Part shown: in pieces, positions 55,858-64,000 of the stretch
How the letters are laid out: every line of letters begins with the position of its first letter
How positions within the stretch are numbered: position 1 is the stretch's first letter
DNA from: Polynucleobacter hirudinilacicola
GTDB lineage: Bacteria; Pseudomonadota; Gammaproteobacteria; Burkholderiales; Burkholderiaceae
DNA length: 64,000 nucleotides
Assembly (NCBI RefSeq): GCF_002192535.1
Contig: NZ_NAIA01000003.1
Coordinates: 713,954-777,953 of the forward strand
Direction: 5' to 3'
Made by a program: the position numbers and the translations under genes
Notes under the pieces: generated by a model
What the model was told of the DNA's origin: nothing
The model's database searches: none
What the model saw: the letters and a program-made list of their open reading frames with translations, nothing else

Positions 55858-56418
55858 ATGGTTACCCGTACAAAACGAGCTGGCGAAGACCGTCTCATTA
55901 AGAAGTATCCCAATCGCCGTCTTTATGACACCCAAACAAGTACTTATGTCACCTTATCGGACATCAAGGGTTTGGTAATGGCAAATGAAGTATTCAAAGT
56001 CATTGATGCAAAGACAGATGAAGATCTGACTCGTAATATTTTGCTGCAAATAATCCTCGAAGAAGAAGCTGGTGGCGCTCCGGTATTTTCTTCACAAATG
56101 CTTTCTCAAATCATCCGCTTTTATGGAAATTCCATGCAGGGCTTGATGGGAAATTATCTCGAAAAGACCATGCAGTCGTTTGTAGATATTCACAATAAAT
56201 TGGGTGATCAAACCAAAGGTCTTGGTGCTGGTAGCACACCAGAAGCTTGGTCCCAAATGATGAATCTCCAAAACCCACTCATGCAAGGCCTAATGGGTAA
56301 CTACATGGAGCAAAGCAAAGATTTGTTTGTAAAAATGCAAGAGCAATTGCAAGGATCTCAAAATCTCTTTGGTAATTTTCCATTTACCCCACCGCCAACT
56401 AAATCTGAAAAAGAATAG
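55858..56418 (+). CDS. phaR: Polyhydroxyalkanoate synthesis repressor PhaR
   Basis: A 186-residue regulator from ATG 55858 ([20 protein letters not shown]) with AAGGAA upstream. The N-terminal PHB_acc_N domain ([20 protein letters not shown]) binds DNA, and the second half (PHB accumulation regulatory repeat) holds two [10 protein letters not shown] repeats (near residues 90-100 and 140-150). PhaR represses phasin and itself and lets go on binding to PHB. TGC-rich candidate operators occur at its own promoter and at the phasin gene. It is followed 2 bases later by rimO. Confidence 0.94.
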   Translation: MVTRTKRAGEDRLIKKYPNRRLYDTQTSTYVTLSDIKGLVMANEVFKVIDAKTDEDLTRNILLQIILEEEAGGAPVFSSQMLSQIIRFYGNSMQGLMGNYLEKTMQSFVDIHNKLGDQTKGLGAGSTPEAWSQMMNLQNPLMQGLMGNYMEQSKDLFVKMQEQLQGSQNLFGNFPFTPPPTKSEKE

Positions 56419-56420
56419 TT

Positions 56421-57608
56421 GTGGCTGGGAAAATCGGCTTTGTATCCTTAGGTTGCCCTAAGGCGCTTGTTGACTCTGAACTTATCCTCACGCAACTGAG
56501 CGCTGAGGGATATGAGACTGCAAAAGATTACTCAGGTGCAGACCTCGTTGTTGTGAATACCTGTGGGTTTATTGATTCCGCAGTTGAAGAGAGCCTCTCT
56601 GCAATCGGCGAGGCACTTGCAGAAAATGGCAAGGTCATAGTTACTGGCTGCTTAGGCGCCAGGAAGAATGCTGACGGTAGTGATCTCATTCAGAGTATTC
56701 ACCCTAAAGTCCTTGCTGTTACTGGGCCACACGCCACTAATGAGGTAATGCAGGCAATTCATTTGCACTTACCCAAACCACATGATCCATTTATAGACCT
56801 AGTTCCACCTGCAGGTGTAAAGCTTACGCCCAAACATTACGCTTATTTAAAGATATCTGAGGGCTGTAACCACCGCTGCACTTTTTGCATCATTCCGAGT
56901 ATGCGTGGCGACTTGGTTTCAAGACCAATTGGTGAGGTATTGCTAGAAGCCAAGCGCTTATTTGAATCTGGCGTAAAAGAGTTGCTGGTTGTTTCTCAAG
57001 ATACAAGCGCCTATGGTGTAGATATTCAATACCGAACCGGCTTTTGGGATGGCAAACCGGTAAAGACGCGATTATTTGATTTGGTGAATGCCTTAAATCA
57101 AATTGCTCGTGAGCATCAGGCGTGGGTAAGACTGCATTATGTTTATCCCTATCCTCATGTCGATGACATCTTGCCTTTGATGGCAGAGTTTTCTGAGTAT
57201 GGCTATGGTGTCTTGCCTTACCTTGATATTCCCTTGCAGCATGCTCATCCTGATGTACTGAAAAGAATGAAGCGACCTGCTAGCGGGGAAAAGAATTTAG
57301 AGCGCATTCAAGCTTGGCGTGCAGCTTGTCCTGATTTAGTGATTCGCAGCACCTTCATCGCAGGATTTCCGGGGGAGACTGAGGAAGAATTTGACTGCCT
57401 CCTGAACTTCTTGGATGAGGCACAAATCGATCGCGCAGGTTGTTTTGCATATTCTCCCGTTGATGGCGCAACTGCAAACCAGTTAGAAAACCCGGTGCCC
57501 GATTCAATCCGAGAAGAACGCCGTGCCAGCTTTATGGCCAAGGCAGAGAAAATTTCGATTCAGCGCCTTGCCAAAAAAAGTAGGGAAACGAGTTCAGGTG
57601 CTGATTGA
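56421..57608 (+). CDS. rimO: Ribosomal protein S12 methylthiotransferase RimO (C-terminally frame-disrupted)
   Basis: Radical-SAM enzyme that methylthiolates Asp89 of S12. From GTG 56421: N-terminal cluster Cys in [26 protein letters not shown] and VTGCLGARK; radical SAM motif [34 protein letters not shown] near residue 315. The frame ends after 395 residues with a foreign tail, while RimO is usually about 440-460. The missing TRAM domain ([17 protein letters not shown] onward) is present in the next frame at 57580-57780. The break is at an A7 run (57573-57579), where removal of one A restores a 452-residue protein. This is either a sequencing error, a real mutation or a slippage site. Confidence 0.85.
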   Translation: MAGKIGFVSLGCPKALVDSELILTQLSAEGYETAKDYSGADLVVVNTCGFIDSAVEESLSAIGEALAENGKVIVTGCLGARKNADGSDLIQSIHPKVLAVTGPHATNEVMQAIHLHLPKPHDPFIDLVPPAGVKLTPKHYAYLKISEGCNHRCTFCIIPSMRGDLVSRPIGEVLLEAKRLFESGVKELLVVSQDTSAYGVDIQYRTGFWDGKPVKTRLFDLVNALNQIAREHQAWVRLHYVYPYPHVDDILPLMAEFSEYGYGVLPYLDIPLQHAHPDVLKRMKRPASGEKNLERIQAWRAACPDLVIRSTFIAGFPGETEEEFDCLLNFLDEAQIDRAGCFAYSPVDGATANQLENPVPDSIREERRASFMAKAEKISIQRLAKKSRETSSGAD

Positions 57609-57780
57609 TCGGGTTGATGAATCTGGTGGAATAGGGAGAACTATTGGTGATGCCCCCGAAATTGATGGTCTGGTACGCGTTTTGCCAGCCAGTAAGCCAT
57701 CAAAACGCTATCGGGTAGGTGAAATCATCCGTGTAACGGTCATTAGCTCCCAAGGGCATGACCTAATAGCCGAAACTTGA
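57573..57780 (+). other. A7 slip site and out-of-frame rimO TRAM domain
   Basis: Seven A bases follow GCC (57573-57579). In the rimO frame they read as AAA AAA then AGT; losing one A would give AAA AAA GTA and continue through [20 protein letters not shown] and VRVLPASKPSKRYRVGEIIR to the TGA at 57778-57780. This is the TRAM RNA-binding domain of RimO. It has no ribosome site of its own in frame. Confidence 0.85.
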
Positions 57781-57849
57781 CGAATGTAATAAAAATGAAG
57801 GTTGTATCAATAATTAAGCCTATTTTTGGGCTCAGCTAAGGGGATTGTT

Positions 57850-59034
57850 ATGAGTCGTGATGTCGTTGTCTTAAGTGCTGTTCGTTCCGCTATTGGCGCC
57901 TTTAATGGCTCCCTCAGCAGCTTTGAGCCCTCCGAGCTTGGTGGTATTGTCATGAAAGAAGCGGTTGCCCGCTCTGGTGTGGATCCTGCATTGATTAATT
58001 ATGTAACTGTTGGAAATACCATTCCGACAGATAGTCGTTACGCTTATGTTGCTCGTGTCGCCGCGATTCAGGCAGGGTTGCCAATGGAATCTGTGGCAAT
58101 GGCATTGAACCGTTTATGTAGCTCTGGTTTGCAAGCAATCGTGACTACTGCGCAGCAAATCATGTTGGGTGATTGTGATTACGGTGTTGGTGGTGGTGTT
58201 GAAGTGATGTCACGCGGAATGTACGGATCACCAGCAATGCGCAGCGGTGCTCGCATGGGTGATACCAAAATGCTGGATTTGATGGTTGCTGTCTTGACCG
58301 ACCCATTTGGTGTTGGTCACATGGGCGTTACTGCTGAGAACCTCGTTGAAAAATGGAAGCTGACTCGCGAAGAGCAAGATGCATTGGCTGTTGAGTCACA
58401 TCGCCGTGCTGCTAACGCAATCAAAGAAGGTCGCTTCAAGTCTCAAATTGTTCCAATTACGATTAAGTCTCGCAAAGGCGATATCGTGTTTGATACTGAT
58501 GAGCATTGCAAACCAGATACCACTATGGAAACTCTGGGCAAGATGAAGGCCGTGTTTAAGAAGGAGGGTGGTTCAGTTACTGCTGGTAATGCCTCTGGTA
58601 TTAATGATGGCGCAGCATTCTTTGTCTTGGCCGATGCAGAGACTGCGAAGAAGGCTGGTCATAAGCCAATCGCACGTTTGGTGTCTTATGCAGTAGCTGG
58701 GGTTCCGAATCACATCATGGGTGAAGGCCCTATCCCGGCAACTAAGCTTGCTCTTGAGCGTGCTGGTCTGAAATTAGATCAAATGGATGTGATCGAATCT
58801 AATGAAGCATTTGCGGCACAAGCTTTAGCAGTAACCAAAGGTCTTGGCTTAGACCCAGCCAAAACGAACGTGAACGGTGGTGCAATTGCTTTGGGTCATC
58901 CAATTGGTTGCTCTGGCGCCGCTATTGCGACTAAGGCTATTCATGAACTACAGCGCGTTCAAGGCAAATATGCTTTGGTAACGATGTGTATTGGTGGTGG
59001 TCAAGGTATTGCAACTATTTTTGAGCGCCTGTAA
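57850..59034 (+). CDS. phaA: Acetyl-CoA acetyltransferase (beta-ketothiolase)
   Basis: Condenses two acetyl-CoA to acetoacetyl-CoA, the first step to PHB. The 394-residue product starts at ATG 57850 (MSRDVVVLSAVRSAIGAFNG), with AAGGGGA upstream; a TTG at 57826 would add eight residues. The catalytic Cys is in NRLCSSGLQAIVT (near residue 90), then NVNGGAIALGHPIGCSGAAI with the His and CIGGGQGIATIFERL with the second Cys. Both PHB and beta-oxidation thiolases (BktB) share these; the pha context is only suggestive since rimO separates it. Confidence 0.9.
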   Translation: MSRDVVVLSAVRSAIGAFNGSLSSFEPSELGGIVMKEAVARSGVDPALINYVTVGNTIPTDSRYAYVARVAAIQAGLPMESVAMALNRLCSSGLQAIVTTAQQIMLGDCDYGVGGGVEVMSRGMYGSPAMRSGARMGDTKMLDLMVAVLTDPFGVGHMGVTAENLVEKWKLTREEQDALAVESHRRAANAIKEGRFKSQIVPITIKSRKGDIVFDTDEHCKPDTTMETLGKMKAVFKKEGGSVTAGNASGINDGAAFFVLADAETAKKAGHKPIARLVSYAVAGVPNHIMGEGPIPATKLALERAGLKLDQMDVIESNEAFAAQALAVTKGLGLDPAKTNVNGGAIALGHPIGCSGAAIATKAIHELQRVQGKYALVTMCIGGGQGIATIFERL

Positions 59035-59082
59035 TTCAAAAATAAGGTAGAAGATTTACGAAGAATCTTTTAGGTTAACTAC

Positions 59083-59970
59083 TTAAGAGATTAGTAGTAA
59101 AGCAGCATCCAAGCCGACTCGGTCAAAAGCCGCGTCGGCTTTTTCTTTGACAAGGGGTTTAGCTTGGTAGGCAATGCTGATGCCGGATCCATTCATCATG
59201 ATCAGATCATTTGCACCATCACCCATCGTGATAGCATTGGCCTTAGTGCAACCTAATAATCTGCAAGCGTCATCTAGATATGCGGCCTTGGCTGCTCCAT
59301 CAACAATATCGCCGAGCACTTTCCCGGTTAATTTACCGTCAATGATTTCAAGCGTGTTTGCTTGAGCCTGCTTAAAGCCCAATTGCATCCGAAGCTTTTC
59401 AGTGAAAAAAGTAAATCCACCAGAAACTAGAAGTGTGTAGAGACCGCGAGCATTGGCACCTGCTAAAAGCTCTTGAGCACCCGGATTCGGTCTTAAACGT
59501 TCCCGGTAAACCGATTCCAGGGCATCAGCCGATACGCCCTCAAGTAAGGCGACGCGGCGACGCAAGCTTTCCTTAAAATCTTTAATCTCGCCACGCATGG
59601 TTGCCTCTGTAATTTGGGCAACAGCTGCTTTTTTCCCGGTAAAGTCCGCAATCTCATCAATGCATTCAATATTGATGAGAGTGGAGTCCATATCCATCGC
59701 CAGCACTTTAATATCACCAGCCTTGAGATCGGCATTTAAGAAGCAGAGGTCGCTATTAAACCGTGCTGCAATAGAGCGCAGATCTTCTCTTTGCGTAGCA
59801 GCAAACTCTTGGCTAGGCTCCCAGCGTTCGCAATGGTAGGTGCCATTCGATATCTGCCCCCCAAGAGAATGCAGCTTTATTCCATACCCAATAGCTTGAT
59901 CCTTAAGCTCAAAGACCAGCTTTTCGGATATAGGCTCTCTAGATAGGGCTACGAGGGTTTGCTTTGGCAT
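59083..59970 (-). CDS. serB: Phosphoserine phosphatase
   Basis: Last step of serine synthesis. The 295-residue HAD enzyme has the nucleophile motif LAMDMDSTLINIECIDEIAD near residue 91, LVSGGFTFFTEKL and GDGANDLIMMNGSG, which supplies the metal Asp. The N-terminal ~80 residues form the ACT-like regulatory region seen in SerB. It converges on the thiolase gene with a 48-base gap and lies 23 bases downstream of mfd on the same strand. Confidence 0.95.
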   Translation of the reverse strand: MPKQTLVALSREPISEKLVFELKDQAIGYGIKLHSLGGQISNGTYHCERWEPSQEFAATQREDLRSIAARFNSDLCFLNADLKAGDIKVLAMDMDSTLINIECIDEIADFTGKKAAVAQITEATMRGEIKDFKESLRRRVALLEGVSADALESVYRERLRPNPGAQELLAGANARGLYTLLVSGGFTFFTEKLRMQLGFKQAQANTLEIIDGKLTGKVLGDIVDGAAKAAYLDDACRLLGCTKANAITMGDGANDLIMMNGSGISIAYQAKPLVKEKADAAFDRVGLDAALLLIS

Positions 59971-59993
59971 AACTTAATAATAATGCCGAATGA

Positions 59994-62900
59994 TCAATTG
60001 GCTTTTGCTGGACTTAGAACAGCAGACTCATTTAGGCGTCGTAATATTTGGCGGATTGCATCCAATCGTTGCTCAAGCTTTTCAAATTCCCTATCCTTTT
60101 GGGGCAATACTTTGAGCTTATCCTGACCATTAAGCTGAATATGCTTAGAGCTTTGAATCAGTTGAATGATTTTCAAGGGGTCAATGGGTGGATTCGGTAT
60201 AAATTGAATCTGAATAGATGCCGGCGTTGCATCAATTTTCTTGATGCCAAAGCCAGTCATTTCTAGGCGCAGTCGATGGGTTTCATAGAAAGACTTAGCT
60301 TGGTCAGGAAGATCCCCAAAGCGATCTACTAGCTCTTCCCGCAATCCCATGAGTTCTGAAAAGTCATTGGTACCGGCAAAGCGTTTATACAAAGAGAGCC
60401 GCTCATGCACATCAGGACAGAATTCCTCAGGAAGTAGGGCTGGGACACCAAGGTTAACGTCAGTAGTTGCTTGGAGTGGCGATATTAAATCAGGTTCTTT
60501 TCCACTACGTAGTGCTTTTACAGCTCTATTAAGCATCTCTGTATAAAGTTGGAAACCGATTTCATGAATCTCTCCAGACTGCTTGTCGCCTAATACTTCT
60601 CCAGCCCCTCGGATCTCTAGATCATGCATCGCCAAATAAAAACCAGAACCGAGCTCTTCCATGGCTTGGATAGCGTTGAGGCGTAATTGCGCTTGTTTGC
60701 TTAAGGCTTCCGGGTCTGGAACCAGTAAGTAAGCATAGGCCTGGTGATGGGAGCGGCCAACACGCCCACGAAGTTGATGCAATTGAGCCAAACCAAATTT
60801 ATCAGCGCGATGCATGATGATGGTGTTGGCGGTAGGTACGTCAATGCCTGTTTCGATAATGGTGGTGCATAACAAAATATTCGTTCTTTGCGTCACAAAT
60901 TCACGCATGACCGATTCCAGCTCACGCTCATGCATTTGGCCATGAGCGACACTAATACTTGCTTCTGGAATTAATTCCTGCAGTGCATGCTTGCGGTTCT
61001 GAATAGTTTCTACTTCATTGTGCAAGAAGTAGACCTGTCCGCCGCGTTTAATTTCTCGCAGAACTGCTTCACGAATCACGCCGTCACCTTCACGACGTAC
61101 AAAGGTTTTAATAGCAAGGCGCTTCTGAGGTGCTGTAGCAATAATCGAGAACTCGCGTAAACCCTCCATCGCCATACCCAGTGTTCTCGGAATAGGTGTG
61201 GCCGTGAGAGTCAGAATATCAACCTCAGCTCGCAGGGCTTTCAGAGCATCCTTTTGACGCACGCCAAAGCGATGTTCCTCATCCACGATGACTAAACCAA
61301 GGTTTGCAAATTGGGTCTCTTTAGAAAGAAGCTTGTGCGTACCAATAATGATGTCAGCCTCACCTTTGGCGATAGCTTCTAATGCCGCATTAATCTCTTT
61401 AGTCGTTTTAAAGCGGGAGAGTTCAACAATCCGCACTGGCCAATCTGCGAAACGATCCTTCCAGGTAGCAACGTGCTGCTCAGCGAGCAAGGTTGTAGGC
61501 GCCAGAATGGCTACTTGTTTACCACCCATGACAGCAACAAAGCTAGCTCTTAGCGCCACCTCTGTTTTTCCAAAACCAACATCACCACAAACGAGGCGAT
61601 CCATTGGTGTACCGCTAGTCATATCACCAATTACTGCGGCAATCGCATTGGCTTGATCAGGCGTTTCTTCGAAACCAAAGCTTTCAGCAAACGCAGCGTA
61701 ATCATGTGCAGAAAACTCAAAGGCATGACCTTTACGAATCGCTCTGGCGGCATAGAGTCCCAAAAGCTCAGCAGCAGTATCTCTAATTTGTTGAGCTGCC
61801 TTACGCTTGGCTTTATCCCACTGCCCAGAACCAAGTTGATGTAGCGGCGCAGAATCAGGATCAGAACCAGCATAGCGAGTGACCATTTGCAATTGCTGAA
61901 CTGGGACATATAAGGTAGCCTCGCCAGCGTATTGAAGATGGAGAAACTCCTCGAAAATGGGCGCTTCTTTAGGCGGCGCTAAATTTAATAGCACCAAGCC
62001 TTGATAGCGTCCGATACCATGTTCAGCATGCACTACGGGATCGCCAATCTTCAGCTCTGATAAATCCTTAAAGAGCATGTCAGGATCAGCACTTTCGGAT
62101 CCTTTACCTTTGCGTCGCTGTCTTGCAGTTGATGTAAATAACTCCGCCTCGGTAATGATGATGACGTTCTCGGCAGGCCAAGAGAAGCCATTAGAAAGTG
62201 GGGCGGTTGTGAGTCCGAATAAGGACTCGCTTCTGATAAAGTCGGCAACCGAATCAAAGCCTTCAGGCTTTAATTGAAAGAGTGGTTTGCCATCGATGCC
62301 TGCAACAGAATTGCTTTCATCTAGCAATTGACGAATGGATTCTTTCCGTCCCGCGCTATCACTACAGATCAGGATTCGGACATTCTCCGTTGCTACTAAT
62401 TTACGTAAACGGCTGACTGGATCTGTATCTTTGCGATGAACAGCAATATCTGGTACTGGAATAAAATGCGCAGTCTCGGAGGTGTCTTTTTCAAGAGCTA
62501 AACGAGCATACGGCTTGACTGTCGCGAAAAATTCATCGACATCTAAAAATAATTCTTTAGGAGGGAGGATGGGTCGATCAAGATCGTGCTTGAGAAACTC
62601 ATAACGCGAGAGAGTATCTTTCCAGAACCCCCGGATTGCGTTATCAATATCTCCGGTGCTAATAATCCAAACCGGATCGCCCGATCTTGGGAAGTAGTCA
62701 AACACACTGGATTGTTCTTGAAAGAACATTGGTAAATATGATTCTATTCCCGCACTAGGAATCCCTAAGTTCGCATCTTTATAGATGGAGCAACGGGTAG
62801 GATCACCCTCAAAAACTTCGCGCCAGCGACCTCGGAAGGCTGTTCGGGCTTCATCATTGAAAGGAAATTCGTGTCCTGGAAGCAGGCGCACTTCTTTAAC

Positions 62901-63536
62901 TGGGTAGAGGCTTCTCTGAGTGTCTGGATCAAAAGAACGAATCTGTTCGATTTCATCACCAAAGAGATCTAAGCGATAGGGCAGATTTGATCCCATCGGA
63001 AATAGATCAATGAGTCCACCACGAATACTGTACTCACCAGGACGCATCACAGCGCTTACAGGATCGTAACCAGCCTGCTGTAGTTGTAGCTTTAGTGCGG
63101 CTTCATTGAGCTTGTCACCCTGTCTAAAAAAGAAGGTATGCCCCGATAAGAAATTTGGCGGACCTAATCGTTGTAGTGCAGTAGTAACCGGAACTAAAAC
63201 AATATCGCAGCTGCCATTGAGTAGTTCATAAAGGGTTGCTAAACGCTCAGATACTAAGTCCTGATGCGGAGAAAAATGATCGTAAGGAAGAATTTCCCAA
63301 TCGGGTAAAAGACGTGTTTTGAGTTGTGGTGCAAAAGCAGGGATTTCCTCTAAAAGTCTTTGGGCTTCCTGCGCCTGAGCACAGAACAGAACCATGACTG
63401 AAAAATCCTTACGATAGCGCAGGGCAGTCTGGGCAATCAGGGCTGCATCAGCTGAGCCCACTAGCCCCGAAAAGGTAAAGCGCTGCCCAGCCCGCGGAGC
63501 GGGTATAGGGGGTGCTAGATTTAATGCATCAGACAT
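59994..63536 (-). CDS. mfd: Transcription-repair coupling factor Mfd
   Basis: An 1180-residue translocase that removes stalled RNA polymerase and recruits UvrA. The N-terminal UvrB-like region (to about residue 340) includes DYFPRSGDPVWI; the CarD-like polymerase-binding domain is near residues 490-570 (IGDPVVHAEHGIGRYQGLVL); the helicase motor has GDVGFGKTEVALRA, DEEHRFGVRQKDALK, TLTATPIPRTL and QLRGRVGRSHHQAYAYLLVP. The C-terminal TRCF domain (ALLPEEFCPDVHERLSLYKR) closes it. The length matches the family. It is divergent from ispD. Confidence 0.98.
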   Translation of the reverse strand: MSDALNLAPPIPAPRAGQRFTFSGLVGSADAALIAQTALRYRKDFSVMVLFCAQAQEAQRLLEEIPAFAPQLKTRLLPDWEILPYDHFSPHQDLVSERLATLYELLNGSCDIVLVPVTTALQRLGPPNFLSGHTFFFRQGDKLNEAALKLQLQQAGYDPVSAVMRPGEYSIRGGLIDLFPMGSNLPYRLDLFGDEIEQIRSFDPDTQRSLYPVKEVRLLPGHEFPFNDEARTAFRGRWREVFEGDPTRCSIYKDANLGIPSAGIESYLPMFFQEQSSVFDYFPRSGDPVWIISTGDIDNAIRGFWKDTLSRYEFLKHDLDRPILPPKELFLDVDEFFATVKPYARLALEKDTSETAHFIPVPDIAVHRKDTDPVSRLRKLVATENVRILICSDSAGRKESIRQLLDESNSVAGIDGKPLFQLKPEGFDSVADFIRSESLFGLTTAPLSNGFSWPAENVIIITEAELFTSTARQRRKGKGSESADPDMLFKDLSELKIGDPVVHAEHGIGRYQGLVLLNLAPPKEAPIFEEFLHLQYAGEATLYVPVQQLQMVTRYAGSDPDSAPLHQLGSGQWDKAKRKAAQQIRDTAAELLGLYAARAIRKGHAFEFSAHDYAAFAESFGFEETPDQANAIAAVIGDMTSGTPMDRLVCGDVGFGKTEVALRASFVAVMGGKQVAILAPTTLLAEQHVATWKDRFADWPVRIVELSRFKTTKEINAALEAIAKGEADIIIGTHKLLSKETQFANLGLVIVDEEHRFGVRQKDALKALRAEVDILTLTATPIPRTLGMAMEGLREFSIIATAPQKRLAIKTFVRREGDGVIREAVLREIKRGGQVYFLHNEVETIQNRKHALQELIPEASISVAHGQMHERELESVMREFVTQRTNILLCTTIIETGIDVPTANTIIMHRADKFGLAQLHQLRGRVGRSHHQAYAYLLVPDPEALSKQAQLRLNAIQAMEELGSGFYLAMHDLEIRGAGEVLGDKQSGEIHEIGFQLYTEMLNRAVKALRSGKEPDLISPLQATTDVNLGVPALLPEEFCPDVHERLSLYKRFAGTNDFSELMGLREELVDRFGDLPDQAKSFYETHRLRLEMTGFGIKKIDATPASIQIQFIPNPPIDPLKIIQLIQSSKHIQLNGQDKLKVLPQKDREFEKLEQRLDAIRQILRRLNESAVLSPAKAN

Positions 63537-63559
63537 CTAGGCTCATTATAGAATCAGGT

Positions 63560-64000
63560 ATGAGCTTAGGAAATCAATCCACTAAGAAATGCCATGCGCT
63601 TTTGCCGACTGCGGGAAGTGGATCTCGCTTGGGTGGTGAGTTACCGAAGCAGTTTCAGCAATTAGCTGGTCGCCCCATGCTGGCTTATGCTATCGATGCC
63701 TTTATGCAATCTCCCCAGATTGATTCCATCTGGATTGGCGTTTCACCTAGCTTTATTGATAATCCTATTCTGAAAAACCTGGCAAAAGGTAGTAAGCCAA
63801 TTCATTTCTTGCCTACTGGTGGACCAACTCGCCAAGAGACTGTTCGCAATACCTTGGCCGCACTACTCAAGTCTGGAATATCGGCAGAAGATTGGGTCTT
63901 GGTTCACGATGCAGCAAGACCGGGTATTACGCCAGCACTCATAGAAAAATTGATTACTTCGGTACAAGGTTCGAATATAGGTGGTTTATTGGCAGTCCGT
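63560..64000 (+). CDS. ispD: 2-C-methyl-D-erythritol 4-phosphate cytidylyltransferase (partial)
   Basis: MEP-pathway enzyme making CDP-methylerythritol. The frame begins at ATG 63560 and runs off the right edge; about 147 residues are seen. The nucleotide-binding loop LPTAGSGSRLGGELPKQFQQ is the IspD signature; RQETVRNTLAAL and VLVHDAARPGITPALIEKLI follow. It is divergent from mfd with only 23 bases between the starts, so the promoters must be inside this gap or in the coding ends. ispF often follows in this group, but is outside the window. Confidence 0.95.
   Translation, partial: MSLGNQSTKKCHALLPTAGSGSRLGGELPKQFQQLAGRPMLAYAIDAFMQSPQIDSIWIGVSPSFIDNPILKNLAKGSKPIHFLPTGGPTRQETVRNTLAALLKSGISAEDWVLVHDAARPGITPALIEKLITSVQGSNIGGLLAVR

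Noticed and set aside
57826..57849. The TTG start for the thiolase at 57826
   Set aside because: AAGGGGA sits properly before ATG 57850, and thiolases begin close to the VVVLSAVRS segment.
59035..59082. Weak hairpin between the thiolase and serB as a terminator
   Set aside because: Only a five-base stem (AGATT/AATCT) and no clean T-run, so the evidence is too thin.

Overview
The window reads as a stretch of chromosome from a free-living, small-genome betaproteobacterium, most likely Polynucleobacter or a close relative in Burkholderiaceae. This is judged from protein character, moderate-to-low GC, a polyhydroxybutyrate (PHB) gene set (phaC-phaB-phaR, thiolase, phasin), the tsaB-rimI pairing and very tight gene packing. 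No database search was possible, so names rest on recognised motifs, lengths and gene order.

Layout. 1-7.1 kb: housekeeping genes (cyclophilin fragment, TPR lipoprotein, cysS, a 3-methyladenine glycosylase, accA, tilS, lysC, tRNA-Ser). 7.1-10 kb: a phasin gene with a readable promoter and operator, a 59-residue HTH/zinc-knuckle ORF, an Smr protein and a DUF883/YqjE/YqjK-like envelope trio. 10-17.7 kb: apt, a nucleosidase, fadD, an IlvD/Edd dehydratase, two envelope proteins and trhP. 17.8-21.9 kb: a compact integrative element of about 4 kb inserted in tRNA-Asn. 22-29 kb: thiamin biosynthesis (thiD; thiC-thiO-thiS-thiG-thiE behind a TPP riboswitch) with a DUF4743-type Nudix protein upstream. 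29-38 kb: a pair of consensus DnaA boxes, tRNA-Arg, an MFS/CoA-transferase pair, parE-parC, an xdhC remnant, a Rid protein and two c-type cytochromes. 38-46 kb: a complete propionyl-CoA to succinyl-CoA operon (mutase, meaB, pccB, pccA, epimerase) with a divergent GntR regulator and a perfect palindrome between them. 46-53 kb: tsaB, rimI, a psi/UDG-like ORF, lplT, alr, bamD, rluD, pgeF. 53-59 kb: phaC-phaB-phaR, a frame-disrupted rimO and a thiolase. 59-64 kb: serB, mfd and the start of ispD.

How it fits together. PHB synthesis (thiolase, PhaB, PhaC), granule coating (phasin) and its regulator PhaR are spread over two loci, but the phasin promoter and the phaB-phaR gap share a 15-base TGC-rich motif, which points to one PhaR regulon. 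The propionate operon feeds succinyl-CoA. Thiamin synthesis uses the oxygen-dependent ThiO route.

Most unusual items. (1) The tRNA-Asn element: 48-bp direct repeats, a tyrosine integrase co-oriented behind the restored tRNA, an HUH Rep-like protein, several small unknown ORFs, an internal 22-bp inverted repeat and an HPP membrane protein as possible cargo, with no visible capsid or transfer genes. (2) rimO is split from its TRAM domain by one extra A in an A7 run. (3) The short ORF after rimI looks like a catalytically dead uracil-DNA glycosylase and also like the DNA polymerase III psi subunit. (4) Several clean regulatory palindromes lie at the phasin, GntR, cytochrome and lysC loci.
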